64,000 nucleotides of DNA from Flavobacteriales bacterium (GTDB lineage: Bacteria > Bacteroidota > Bacteroidia > Flavobacteriales_D > Crocinitomicaceae): the NCBI GenBank assembly GCA_947497485.1, contig CANMHB010000016.1:1-64000 (forward strand), written 5' to 3'. Every line of letters begins with the position of its first letter. The stretch's first letter is position 1. Below, one piece after another: positions 29,651 to 39,827 of this stretch. The notes beneath the pieces were generated by a model. The model was given only the letters and a program-made list of their open reading frames with translations, did no database searches and was not told the origin of the DNA. The translations under genes and the position numbers were made by a program.

Positions 29651-30622
29651 ATGAATATACGTCCGAGAAGAAATAGAAAATCAGCTGCCATTCGAAATAT
29701 GGTAGAAGAAACGAAATTAGGTGTTGAAAACCTGATTTATCCCATTTTCCTCAAAGATGGAAGCAATATCAAAGAGGAAGTTTCGTCCCTTCCTAATAAT
29801 TTTCGTTGGTCTATTGATCGTTTACTACCTGAATTGGAAGAATGTTTGAATTTAGGAATCACAACGTTCGATATTTTTCCTGCTGTTGATGAGTCCTTAA
29901 AAGATAAAATGGCTTCTTACAGTTATGCAGAAGATAATTTCTATTTGCATGCTATTCGGAGGATCAAAGAAACATTTCCTGAATTAACGTTGATGAGTGA
30001 TGTCGCTTTGGATCCATACTCCTCAGATGGACACGACGGTTACGTGGAAAATGGAAAAATTCTAAACGATGAAACCCTACCAATTTTAGCAAAAATGGCG
30101 TTGGCTCAAGCGCAGGCGGGAATTGATATCATCGGTCCATCGGATATGATGGACGGAAGGGTAGGAGTTATTCGAGAAATGTTAGATTCGAATGGATTTA
30201 CCGATGTCAGTATTATGTCATATACGGCAAAATATGCCAGTGCTTTTTATGGCCCTTTTCGAGATGCATTGAATTCAGCACCGAAATCAGGAGATAAAAA
30301 AACTTATCAAATGAATCCGGCAAATAAAAGAGAAGCTTTGTTAGAGGGTCAACTAGATTTTGAAGAAGGTGCGGATATGTTAATGGTTAAGCCAGCTCTT
30401 TGTTATTTGGACATCATTCATGTTTTGCGCGAAAATTTTTCAATTCCAATTACTGCATACAATGTGAGCGGTGAATGTGCGATGGTTTATGCAGCCGCAA
30501 AAAATGGTTGGCTAGATTACGAAAGAGCGGTAAGCGAAATGCTTTTAAGTATCAAAAGAGCTGGAGCAGATGGGATCTTAACCTATTTCGCAAAAGACTT
30601 CGCTAATTTTAGTAAGAAATAA
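29651..30622 (+). CDS. hemB: Porphobilinogen synthase (delta-aminolevulinic acid dehydratase)
   Basis: A 323-residue protein of normal length. Both substrate Lys sites are seen ('YTAKYASAFYGPFRDA' and 'MLMVKPALCYLDII'). The metal loop reads 'DVALDPYSSDGHDGYV', with Asp in place of the Cys triad, which is the zinc-independent, Mg-using type known from Pseudomonas. It joins two aminolevulinate molecules to make porphobilinogen for heme. It is in line with fabG and hutH. Confidence 0.96.
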   Translation: MNIRPRRNRKSAAIRNMVEETKLGVENLIYPIFLKDGSNIKEEVSSLPNNFRWSIDRLLPELEECLNLGITTFDIFPAVDESLKDKMASYSYAEDNFYLHAIRRIKETFPELTLMSDVALDPYSSDGHDGYVENGKILNDETLPILAKMALAQAQAGIDIIGPSDMMDGRVGVIREMLDSNGFTDVSIMSYTAKYASAFYGPFRDALNSAPKSGDKKTYQMNPANKREALLEGQLDFEEGADMLMVKPALCYLDIIHVLRENFSIPITAYNVSGECAMVYAAAKNGWLDYERAVSEMLLSIKRAGADGILTYFAKDFANFSKK

Positions 30623-30630
30623 CTTTAAAT

Positions 30631-32127
30631 ATGAGTGTTTATACAATTGATAATCAATGGGTAAGTATTGATGATTTTGAATCAATACTTTCATTGAATT
30701 ATAAAATAACACTTGGGGAAAAATCAAAGAAGGCCATTGTCGATTGTCGTAATTTTTTGGATAGAAAAGTTGCTGAATCGGATAAATTAATCTATGGTAT
30801 AAACACTGGATTTGGTTCACTTTGCAATACGGCTATATCCAATCAAGATTTAGAACAACTTCAACGTAATCTTGTTTTGTCTCATGCTTGTGGTATGGGA
30901 GAGGCAGTTCCAACGAAAATCGTTAAACGAATGTTGCTTTTGAAAATCATGGGTTTGGCACATGGGAATTCAGGGGTGCAACTAGAAACAATAGAACGAT
31001 TAATTTTCTTTTACAATAATAACATTTTTCCTATCGTTTATGAGCAAGGAAGTCTTGGTGCCTCCGGTGATTTAGCGCCACTTGCCCATCTTTCGCTTCC
31101 ATTAATTGGAGAGGGTGAAGTTTTATTTGAAGGAAATAAAATGCCATCAAAGCAAATCAATGATCGTTTTAATTTGAAGCCGATTGTTTTGAAATCAAAG
31201 GAAGGATTGGCGCTTTTGAATGGAACGCAATTCATGAGTGCTTATGCAACCTACACCCTTTCGTCTGGTTATGATTTATGGAATAAATTCAATCAAGTTG
31301 CTGCCTTATCACTTGAAGCTTATGATGGAAGAAAAGAACCTTTTCAGCAAAATGTGAATGAGATTCGAAATCAAGCTGGACAAATAGAAACGGCTACGTT
31401 TTTTAGAAATATTTTACAAGGAAGTGAGCTTATTGATCGCCCAAAAGTTCATGTTCAAGATCCTTATTCTTTTAGATGTATTCCACAAGTTCATGGAGCG
31501 ACCAAAGACACCTTGGATTTTTGTAGGCAAACGATTGAGCGCGAAATAAATGCAGTAACTGACAATCCAACCATTTTTACAGATGAAGATGATGTTGTTT
31601 CAGCGGGTAACTTTCATGGTCAGCCACTTGCACTTGCTATGGACTATCTTTCAATTGCGATATCAGAGCTTGGAAGTATTTCTGAACGAAGGACATATAA
31701 ATTAATTTCAGGAACACGCGATTTGCCAGCTTTTCTAGTTGCCAATCCGGGGTTAAATTCTGGATTAATGATCGTGCATTATACATGCGCGTCGATTGTT
31801 AGTCAAAACAAGCAACTTTGTACGCCAGCATCTATTGATACAATTGATTCAAGTAATGGGCAAGAAGACCATGTTAGCATGGGAGCAAATGCTGCAACAA
31901 AACTTTTTCGAATCGTTGATAATTGTTATTCGATATTAGGAATTGAATTATTGACAGCGGCACAAGCATTCGAATTTAAAAGGCCTGTAATGTCAAGTGA
32001 TTTTATTGAAAACCTTTATCGTGAATATCGAAAAAGTGTCAATTTCATTAGCCAAGATGAATATAGTGCTGAAAAAATGATTGATTCGAAACAATTTGTC
32101 CTAAGAAAAATGAAACGATATGAATGA
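30631..32127 (+). CDS. hutH: Histidine ammonia-lyase
   Basis: A 498-residue protein. The MIO cofactor triplet Ala-Ser-Gly is in 'GSLGASGDLAPLAHLS', and 'NLVLSHACGMGEAV' has the His typical of histidine (not phenylalanine) lyases. It removes ammonia from His to form urocanate. No hutU, hutI or hutG genes are next to it. It follows hemB by 8 bp and overlaps the next gene by 8 bp. A relaxed substrate choice is possible and cannot be judged from sequence. Confidence 0.9.
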   Translation: MSVYTIDNQWVSIDDFESILSLNYKITLGEKSKKAIVDCRNFLDRKVAESDKLIYGINTGFGSLCNTAISNQDLEQLQRNLVLSHACGMGEAVPTKIVKRMLLLKIMGLAHGNSGVQLETIERLIFFYNNNIFPIVYEQGSLGASGDLAPLAHLSLPLIGEGEVLFEGNKMPSKQINDRFNLKPIVLKSKEGLALLNGTQFMSAYATYTLSSGYDLWNKFNQVAALSLEAYDGRKEPFQQNVNEIRNQAGQIETATFFRNILQGSELIDRPKVHVQDPYSFRCIPQVHGATKDTLDFCRQTIEREINAVTDNPTIFTDEDDVVSAGNFHGQPLALAMDYLSIAISELGSISERRTYKLISGTRDLPAFLVANPGLNSGLMIVHYTCASIVSQNKQLCTPASIDTIDSSNGQEDHVSMGANAATKLFRIVDNCYSILGIELLTAAQAFEFKRPVMSSDFIENLYREYRKSVNFISQDEYSAEKMIDSKQFVLRKMKRYE

Positions 32128-32635
32128 ATTAAAGGAACCGAGTAAATCCTCAAAAATCCCGCAGTTATTGCTTGTTACCGGAATTTTATCAATTATCGGA
32201 ACGAGTATGACAATCTTATCAGGAATTCGATCTCTCATTGCAGGAAAACCTAAAGAAGAGGATATTACTGAGGTTAAATTAGAAATGGCAAGGTCTTTGG
32301 AAGAGGCACGAAAGAATAATATCAATTTTTTGGAAGATTTGATTAAAAATGTTCAAATAATGCTAGACGCAATGTATGAGAATTTCATCATCTATACGCT
32401 TGTTGCTTCATTAGTTGCAGGAGTTGGTTTAGCTGGTGCGATTTTAATGATACGAAGAAAAGAAATCGGATTTCATCTTTACATCATTTATTGTTTTTTG
32501 TATATTGCTCAAAGTTATTTGTTTGTTCCTCCATCAAATGTTCCATTAATAATGGTGTTATTTAATATTTTTGTTTCAGGAATTTTTATTTACATTTATT
32601 CTCGAAATATTAATTGGTTTAGAAAATTGGATTAA
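32120..32635 (+). CDS. Four-helix membrane protein of unknown function
   Basis: A 171-residue protein with hydrophobic segments at about residues 15-40, 95-112, 120-135 and 140-160, and a charged helical loop between the first two. No family is recognised. It overlaps hutH by 8 bp and so is probably co-transcribed. Confidence 0.6.
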   Translation: MNELKEPSKSSKIPQLLLVTGILSIIGTSMTILSGIRSLIAGKPKEEDITEVKLEMARSLEEARKNNINFLEDLIKNVQIMLDAMYENFIIYTLVASLVAGVGLAGAILMIRRKEIGFHLYIIYCFLYIAQSYLFVPPSNVPLIMVLFNIFVSGIFIYIYSRNINWFRKLD

Positions 32636-32656
32636 TTAAAATTAAATTTAAAAGTT

Positions 32657-33217
32657 ATGAAAAAGTTATTATTATCGATTTTTTTAGGGGTAGGTCTATC
32701 CGTAAGTGCTCAATCAACTAAAACCTACGGAGGAGTCAAATTTCCAACAACCATTGAAATAGGAAAGACTTCACTCGAATTAAATGGTGGCGGTATAAGA
32801 GAAAAATATTTTATGGATTTATATGCTGCTGGATTATATCTTTCAAAGAAAACAGATGATGCAGGGAAGATAATTTATGGAGATTCAGAACAGGCAATTC
32901 ACATAAAAATAATCTCAAGTATGGTTACAAGAGAAAAATTCATTGAATCAACGACGGAAGGATTTAAAAATGCAGGACATGGCAAAGCTACTGATGCTGA
33001 TATTAAAAAATTCATGGGCTTTTTCTCAGATGAGTTTAAGATTGGAGACAAAATTCATTTGGAATATTCACCTGAAAAAGGTACAGTTGTTAAGAAAAAT
33101 GGAACGGTAAAAGGTACTATGCCTGGAATCGAATTCAAAAAAGCACTTTTTGCTATTTGGCTTGGTTCAAAACCAGCATCTGCTGATTTGAAGAAAGGAA
33201 TGCTCGGAAAGAACTAA
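32657..33217 (+). CDS. Chalcone isomerase-like fold secreted protein
   Basis: A 186-residue protein with a signal peptide (MKKLLLSIFLGVGLSVSAQ). 'LELNGGGIREKYFMDLYAAGLYL' and the C-terminal 'KGTMPGIEFKKALFAIWLG' match the chalcone-isomerase-like family of secreted bacterial proteins. These usually lack flavonoid activity; the fold binds fatty acids in relatives. The gene is the last of the fabG-hemB-hutH operon and has a clear terminator. Confidence 0.88.
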   Translation: MKKLLLSIFLGVGLSVSAQSTKTYGGVKFPTTIEIGKTSLELNGGGIREKYFMDLYAAGLYLSKKTDDAGKIIYGDSEQAIHIKIISSMVTREKFIESTTEGFKNAGHGKATDADIKKFMGFFSDEFKIGDKIHLEYSPEKGTVVKKNGTVKGTMPGIEFKKALFAIWLGSKPASADLKKGMLGKN

Positions 33218-33238
33218 AATTCTAAAAATAAATCTTTT

Positions 33239-33263
33239 AAAGGCCGATTTTTCGGCCTTTTTT
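33239..33263 (+). terminator. Rho-independent terminator
   Basis: AAAGGCCGA (33239-33247) pairs with TCGGCCTTT (33252-33260) around a TTTT loop, followed by a T run. It ends the transcript of the chalcone-isomerase-like gene. Confidence 0.92.
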
Positions 33264-33310
33264 GTTTATAGTTAGGAAGGCTATAATTAAATTAAATCTT
33301 AATTTTTACG

Positions 33311-33318
33311 TACTTTTG
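33311..33318 (+). promoter_or_regulatory. -7 box of the ABC-F gene
   Basis: TACTTTTG fits TAnnTTTG, 16 bases before the ATG at 33335. A -33 box is not clear. Confidence 0.4.
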
Positions 33319-33331
33319 CAAAAAAAAATAG

Positions 33332-34957
<1,626 letters not shown>

Positions 34958-34968
34958 TATTTATCGTT

Positions 34969-36693
34969 ATGATTCAGTATGAGTTAAACTGCAATTTCCC
35001 AAATCAACATTACATTCAGTTTAAAGCAATTTTCCCAGTAAATGAATCAGTTACGATTTTAAAATTATCTGTCTGGCGTCCCGGTCGTTATGAATTAGGA
35101 AATTTTGCCAAAAATATTCGAAATTTCAGGGTTTATAGTTCTCAAAATAAATCGATTGAGTTCAAGAAAATTGACAAAAGTTCTTGGGAGATTCAGTCTG
35201 AAAATGAAAGTGAGATTTTTATTGAGTATGAATATTTTGCTTCAGAACTAAACGCAGGTTCATCTTTTCTGGATGAAACTCAATTATATGTTAATCCTGT
35301 TAATTGCATTTTCTATTCGGATAACTCCAAAGATGAGGAATATTGTTTGAAATTGAATATCCCCTCAAATTGGGAAATTGCTACTTCTCTGAAAATTGAA
35401 AATAGTTCACTTTTTGCAACGAATTACGAGGAATTAGCTGATAGTCCATTTATTTGTTCCCACTATTTAGCAAAGGAAACGTATGAAGTCGAGCAAATTA
35501 AGTTTCACATTTGGTTCAACAAACAGAAATTTATTGATTGGGATCGACTTAAAAAAGATTTTGTGCGATTCACTCAAAAACAAATTCAAGCGTTTGGTCA
35601 TTTTCCGGCAAACGAGTTTCATTTTTTAATTCATTCACTACCGTATGCTGCATATCATGGCGTTGAACATTTAAAAAGTACAGTAATTACTTTGGGGCCA
35701 TCATATGATATTTTCGGATCCCAATACAATGAGCTTCTAGGAGTTTCATCACATGAATTATATCATGTTTGGAATGTTAAAAGCATTCGGCCAAAAGAAA
35801 TGTATCCATACAATTTTGAAAAGGAAAATTATTCTTCCCTTGGCTATGTTTACGAGGGTGTTACAACCTATATGGGTGATCTGTATCTTCTTAAAAGTGG
35901 CGTATTTAATCTTTCAACTTATTTAAATGAATTAAATAAACAACTTCAAAAGCATTATGATAATCCAGGGAGATACAATTATTCTGTAGCTCAATCTTCA
36001 TTAGATACTTGGTTGGATGGTTACGTTCAGGGGGCTCCAGGTAGAAAAGTTTCTATTTATACGGAAGGCTGTTTGCTTGCTTTTGTGGCGGACATCATGA
36101 TACGTAAAGCTGCCCAAAACAAATACGGAATTGAAGAAGTCATGAAACGACTCTATGTTGATATTGCGCAGCAGGAAAAAGGATATGAACAAGCCGATTA
36201 TAAGCTTATTTTAGAAGATGTTTCTGGGTTATCTTTTGATGATTATTTTGAGAATTATATCAATGGGACAAGACCATATGATGAATTAGTTATGAATGCT
36301 TTGAACTATCTTGGTTTGGAATTGGTTCAAAAACCTTCTTCTTTATATTCTGAATCAAAACTTGGATTCAAAGTCCTTTCAAAAGGGAAAAATTTTGTAG
36401 TTCAAGCAATACATCCTCAAAGTCCGGCTGCTTTGGGAGGATTAAGTCTTGGTGATGAAATTACTGCGGTGAATGACATTCGTTTAAATGGTGATTTAAA
36501 TCAATGGTTGCAATATTTCGATTCAGAACAAAAATCTCTTACGATTAGCAGAGAAGGTAGAATGATGAACATCCAATTAACTGGATCGGACAATTGCTAT
36601 TATTTCGATTACAAAATTCTTTTGTCCAACTTAATCACAGGTGATCAAATGAATAATCTTAGATCTTGGGGTGAGGAGGGGATCGATTTTTAA
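34969..36693 (+). CDS. M61 family metallopeptidase with PDZ domain
   Basis: A 574-residue protein without an obvious signal peptide. An N-terminal beta domain is followed by the zinc site 'SSHELYHVWNVKSIRP' (HExxH) and downstream Glu in 'YVYEGVTTYMGD', and a C-terminal PDZ domain ('HPQSPAALGGLSLGDEITAV'). M61 glycyl aminopeptidases take Gly or Ala from peptides. It starts 11 bp after the ABC-F gene. No secretion signal is clear, so it is probably cytoplasmic. Confidence 0.9.
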   Translation: MIQYELNCNFPNQHYIQFKAIFPVNESVTILKLSVWRPGRYELGNFAKNIRNFRVYSSQNKSIEFKKIDKSSWEIQSENESEIFIEYEYFASELNAGSSFLDETQLYVNPVNCIFYSDNSKDEEYCLKLNIPSNWEIATSLKIENSSLFATNYEELADSPFICSHYLAKETYEVEQIKFHIWFNKQKFIDWDRLKKDFVRFTQKQIQAFGHFPANEFHFLIHSLPYAAYHGVEHLKSTVITLGPSYDIFGSQYNELLGVSSHELYHVWNVKSIRPKEMYPYNFEKENYSSLGYVYEGVTTYMGDLYLLKSGVFNLSTYLNELNKQLQKHYDNPGRYNYSVAQSSLDTWLDGYVQGAPGRKVSIYTEGCLLAFVADIMIRKAAQNKYGIEEVMKRLYVDIAQQEKGYEQADYKLILEDVSGLSFDDYFENYINGTRPYDELVMNALNYLGLELVQKPSSLYSESKLGFKVLSKGKNFVVQAIHPQSPAALGGLSLGDEITAVNDIRLNGDLNQWLQYFDSEQKSLTISREGRMMNIQLTGSDNCYYFDYKILLSNLITGDQMNNLRSWGEEGIDF

Positions 36694-36697
36694 TTTT

Positions 36698-37423
36698 CTA
36701 ATTTGAACTGAAGTCATTTTTCAAATGCTTTCTAACAGCTTCGCGAATATCCAAGTTTTCTGCATTGATTAGTTCCATAAGTAATTTTCTAGCCTTCTTT
36801 AATTGACCGTTTTCCCATGTATAGATAGCAATAAAATATAAGCTTTGATCGTGAAAAACACTTTCCGTTTTTAAATTCAATTGGAAATAATAATTTGCTT
36901 TTTTTGAGTCTTTGAGGTTTCTGTAAACTATTCCGCCATAATACAAGGTAGTATCATTTTTTGCTGCCGATTTTTCAATTTTGAGCCAAACTTTTTCAGC
37001 CTCTTGAGTAGTTTTCTCCTTAATGGCAAACATCAATTCGGCCCAGTTGATTTTCGTTTCCTCTGACATGTAAATTGGAATCCCAGGATCTTCATACAAA
37101 CCTGCGATTTCTAGTTTCTCTTTTGAATTCGATCCTGAATAGCTGAAATAAAGCAACGAACCAATTCCAAAAATAATTAAGAAAACAGCAGCATATTTCA
37201 ATAAAACAAAGTATTTTTTTCCGCTTGTTGATGTTGATTTGAATAATTTTTCCGTTTCTGATAGGTATTTTTCAATCTCCGAGGTATTTCCATGAAAATG
37301 GTCATAAAGTGAAATAAATCCTTTAATCTCTTCCGATTGTGTTGTATCCAAACGTAGTTTTTTAACTACATTTTTTAAATGTTCAGGATTTTGAAGTAAT
37401 AATTTTAAATCATTCAATTCCAT
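36698..37423 (-). CDS. Membrane-anchored TPR protein, putative partner of the sigma factor
   Basis: I chose the ATG at 37423 (MELNDLKLLLQ) over one 11 codons earlier. An N-terminal cytoplasmic region of about 80 residues is followed by one transmembrane helix ('YAAVFLIIFGIGSLLYF') and a helical C-terminal part with TPR-like repeats ('DSKKANYYFQLNLK'). The gene overlaps the end of the ECF sigma gene, so translation is coupled. Its layout fits an anti-sigma or sensor role, but no zinc finger is seen. Confidence 0.65.
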   Translation of the reverse strand: MELNDLKLLLQNPEHLKNVVKKLRLDTTQSEEIKGFISLYDHFHGNTSEIEKYLSETEKLFKSTSTSGKKYFVLLKYAAVFLIIFGIGSLLYFSYSGSNSKEKLEIAGLYEDPGIPIYMSEETKINWAELMFAIKEKTTQEAEKVWLKIEKSAAKNDTTLYYGGIVYRNLKDSKKANYYFQLNLKTESVFHDQSLYFIAIYTWENGQLKKARKLLMELINAENLDIREAVRKHLKNDFSSN

Positions 37424-37974
37424 ATAAAATGTATCAAAAGGCATATATGGTGCCACAATTTAATAATTCGTTTTCGTGATAAACTCAATTTATTCCGAAC
37501 GGTTTTCTCTGAAATTTGAAATTCATCACCAATCTCATGATTTGTAAAACCTTTAAGATGTAACTTGATGATTTTTCGTTCATCCGCTGTTAGTTCATTC
37601 AAGCATTGTTCCAGATGTTTAATTATATCTGACATTTCTTGCGTGTCATTTATCGAGTATAGTTCTTGATGATTCAATATTTGTAATCTGCCGGCTTCAA
37701 TCTTTAAATAATCTAAACATTTATTACGAACGATTGTCAAAAGGAAAGCGTATACATTTTTAACTTTCGACCAATGGAGTCTTCGTTCGTCAGAATTCAT
37801 TTCAACTAAAGAGACGAATAACTCACCCACGATGTCCCGTGCCGTTTCTGGATTTCTTGTATAATAAATGGCTCGGAAAACAAGTTTTTCAAATAGAAAT
37901 TCATACAATTCTCCTAAAGCACTGTTGTTGCCATTAACGTATTGATTCCAATATTTGATTTGATCCTCCGTCAC
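37414..37974 (-). CDS. ECF-type RNA polymerase sigma factor
   Basis: A 186-residue protein with region 2 ('ARDIVGELFVSLVEM' and 'FLLTIVRNKCLDYLK') and region 4 ('LTADERKIIKLHLKGFTNHE' with 'ISEKTVRNKLSLSRKRI'). It directs RNA polymerase to a set of promoters. The overlapping downstream membrane TPR gene is its likely partner. Which signal it answers to is not visible. Confidence 0.9.
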   Translation of the reverse strand: MTEDQIKYWNQYVNGNNSALGELYEFLFEKLVFRAIYYTRNPETARDIVGELFVSLVEMNSDERRLHWSKVKNVYAFLLTIVRNKCLDYLKIEAGRLQILNHQELYSINDTQEMSDIIKHLEQCLNELTADERKIIKLHLKGFTNHEIGDEFQISEKTVRNKLSLSRKRIIKLWHHICLLIHFIWN

Positions 37975-37997
37975 TTATCAAAAGTAGAAAATGTTAT

Positions 37998-38029
37998 CTT
38001 TCTTTTTTCTGCTTTGGCAAAAAAGTAAG
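37998..38029 (+). repeat. Hairpin repeat, copy 2
   Basis: The sequence CTTTCTTTTTT, a TGCTTTGG centre and AAAAAAGTAAG resemble the repeat at 26354-26383 in opposite orientation. It stands in the 193-bp spacer between the sigma and HTH genes. Confidence 0.65.
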
Positions 38030-38167
38030 AGAAGAAATCCTCAAACTGAATTTATATTTCACACTATTACATTTTTTTTGCAACTAATTTTAGGGAATAT
38101 GTTAAGTGTGATTCATTTTTTTTCGGGACAATTTTAAAAGTTATTCGACTTAATATAAAATCAAACG

Positions 38168-38398
38168 ATGAATATTTCCAAAATAAAGAACCTCATTCAT
38201 TTGATAGAAAAAGAACGAACGGGAACGCCGAAGGAATTAGCAAAGCGATTGGAACTTTCTGAAAGAATGGTTTACAATTATGTTGGTATCTTGAGAAAAG
38301 ATCTAAATGCACCTGTAGTTTACAACCGCTTTCGACAAACCTATCAATTTCAGGAGCCGGGGCAATTGGTGTGGGAATGGATGTCGTATGCAAATTAA
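38168..38398 (+). CDS. Small helix-turn-helix DNA-binding protein, copy 1
   Basis: A 76-residue protein with an HTH ('TGTPKELAKRLELSERMVYN') and a basic, aromatic C-terminal half ('PVVYNRFRQTYQFQ') like a winged helix. It is paralogous to the next gene, 13 bp downstream. Proteins of this shape are common in Bacteroidota, often beside small secreted peptides or surface proteins, and are presumed local regulators. Direct target unknown. Confidence 0.72.
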   Translation: MNISKIKNLIHLIEKERTGTPKELAKRLELSERMVYNYVGILRKDLNAPVVYNRFRQTYQFQEPGQLVWEWMSYAN

Positions 38399-38411
38399 AA
38401 ATTACAACTAA

Positions 38412-38663
38412 ATGAAAATTAGGACGTTAGTGAGTATAATCGAATTCATTAAAGAAGATAAAACGGGAACTCCTCAAGATTTTTCAAAAAAAGTGAAAAT
38501 CTCCGAACGCATGTTGTATAAATATATTGAGCTCTTAAAGCAGGAATTTAAAGCGCCTATTAAATACGATAAAATTCGTAAAACCTATTATTTCAGCGAA
38601 AATGGAACACTTAATTTGAGTTGGAAACCCAAAAAAATACAAACTGAAATAGAATTGCATTAA
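38412..38663 (+). CDS. Small helix-turn-helix DNA-binding protein, copy 2
   Basis: An 83-residue paralog of the preceding product: 'TGTPQDFSKKVKISERMLYK', then 'APIKYDKIRKTYYF'. Tandem copies 13 bp apart suggest a duplication and possible heterodimer. A perfect 7-bp inverted repeat (38696-38716) lies 32 bp after the stop. Confidence 0.72.
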   Translation: MKIRTLVSIIEFIKEDKTGTPQDFSKKVKISERMLYKYIELLKQEFKAPIKYDKIRKTYYFSENGTLNLSWKPKKIQTEIELH

Positions 38664-38695
38664 AGTATGATTATTTTGCATACAATTTAAATAGT

Positions 38696-38716
38696 CTTGC
38701 TGCTGCTTTCAGCAAG
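38696..38716. repeat. Inverted repeat downstream of the HTH pair
   Basis: CTTGCTG (38696-38702) and CAGCAAG (38710-38716) form a 7-bp stem with loop CTGCTTT, in the 104-bp spacer before the secreted protein at 38768. No T run follows, so it may be an operator or an RNA element rather than a terminator. Confidence 0.4.
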
Positions 38717-38767
38717 GGCGGAACCTGAAAAGCCGATGAGTAGGGAAAGTTAATTAAACAAATTTTT

Positions 38768-39316
38768 ATGAAAAATCTATTATTTATTGCAATACTCTTT
38801 TCATGTATTGAATTGTTTGCACAGGTTAAAGTAGCTAGAATTACAAAAGTCGAAAAATTAGTAGCTAAAGATGAATATGGTAAAGTGAAAGAAAATTTTC
38901 TTAAATTAAAATTTACATTAAGTAACGGTAAAACTGAAATTTTCGAAAAGAATCTCGTTGTAAACGATTGGTCACTTCAAGGAACAGAAACATGGACATA
39001 TTTAGGACTGAATTATCAAGAGGATGCTTTTGTAATGACTTCCTATTGGGATAATGGTGGGCCTGATAATCATTATAAAGTTTATTTTTATGAATACAGA
39101 TATGATTCGAAAACTAAAAAGTATAAATTGCAAAAATTAGAGGATGGTCCAGACATGCCTATTTTAGGCTTTCGATTAGATGAAGGGTGGACATTTGGTG
39201 GTTTGGAATATAAATATGTAACAATGTTTAAAGACGGTTACGAATGGGTTATTTATACAGATGTAAAATCAAATGGGGTGAGGTTTATTAATTTATCTGA
39301 AAGAGGTGGCGATTAA
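38768..39316 (+). CDS. Secreted protein of unknown function
   Basis: A 182-residue protein with a signal peptide (MKNLLFIAILFSCIELFAQ) and a beta-rich mature part with many Tyr and Trp ('TWTYLGLNYQEDAF', 'YYKVYFYEYRYD'-like). No known domain is recognised. It follows the tandem HTH genes, which may control it; that is inference. Confidence 0.6.
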   Translation: MKNLLFIAILFSCIELFAQVKVARITKVEKLVAKDEYGKVKENFLKLKFTLSNGKTEIFEKNLVVNDWSLQGTETWTYLGLNYQEDAFVMTSYWDNGGPDNHYKVYFYEYRYDSKTKKYKLQKLEDGPDMPILGFRLDEGWTFGGLEYKYVTMFKDGYEWVIYTDVKSNGVRFINLSERGGD

Positions 39317-39437
39317 AAATTGATAATTACATTATAATTCAGCGAAAGTCATTAGTAAATTGCTTACAAGTAGTAGTTGAAATTTAAAAATTACGATAAA
39401 ATATTGCTGCAATAGATTTAGTTTTAGTAGTCGTTTG

Positions 39438-39472
39438 AAACCCTCCGATCAGCTAAAGTTGGTCGGAGGATT
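39438..39472 (+). terminator. Rho-independent terminator in a 510-bp spacer
   Basis: CCTCCGA and TCGGAGG form a 7-bp GC-rich stem around AGCTAAAG-like loop, followed by ATTTTTGTTT. The remaining spacer 39317-39827 is AT-rich and shows no gene I can support. Confidence 0.75.
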
Positions 39473-39827
39473 TTTGTTTAAAACTTTATTGTTAATTACA
39501 AGCTTTATGATAAATGTGCTTCATTTCCGATGAACCGTTGCAAATATGCTTCTAATTTAGCTTCCAGAAAATAAGGTAGATTTAAAAGTTAGAATGTTTT
39601 TCTAGAAAGCGTTTTTACATCGTTTATTTCAATTCCACCAGCATACAAACATATGTGGGCATTGTTGCATGAATTATTGCAATGTAAGTCTATTTTGGAT
39701 CAATTGACTGCTGTATTAGTTGATTTTTTATCAAAATAGTTTTAGTAGAAATAGATTTTATTTCATTCTGTTAAAATCAAACTGCAATTATATTTCAGTA
39801 TCAACCTCTTTTTTTGTAAATTTCAAA

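Noticed and set aside
38696..38760. Possible SRP RNA or other structured RNA after the HTH pair
   Set aside because: The GGAAC and CAGCAAG words give only a weak resemblance, without the conserved SRP apical loop.
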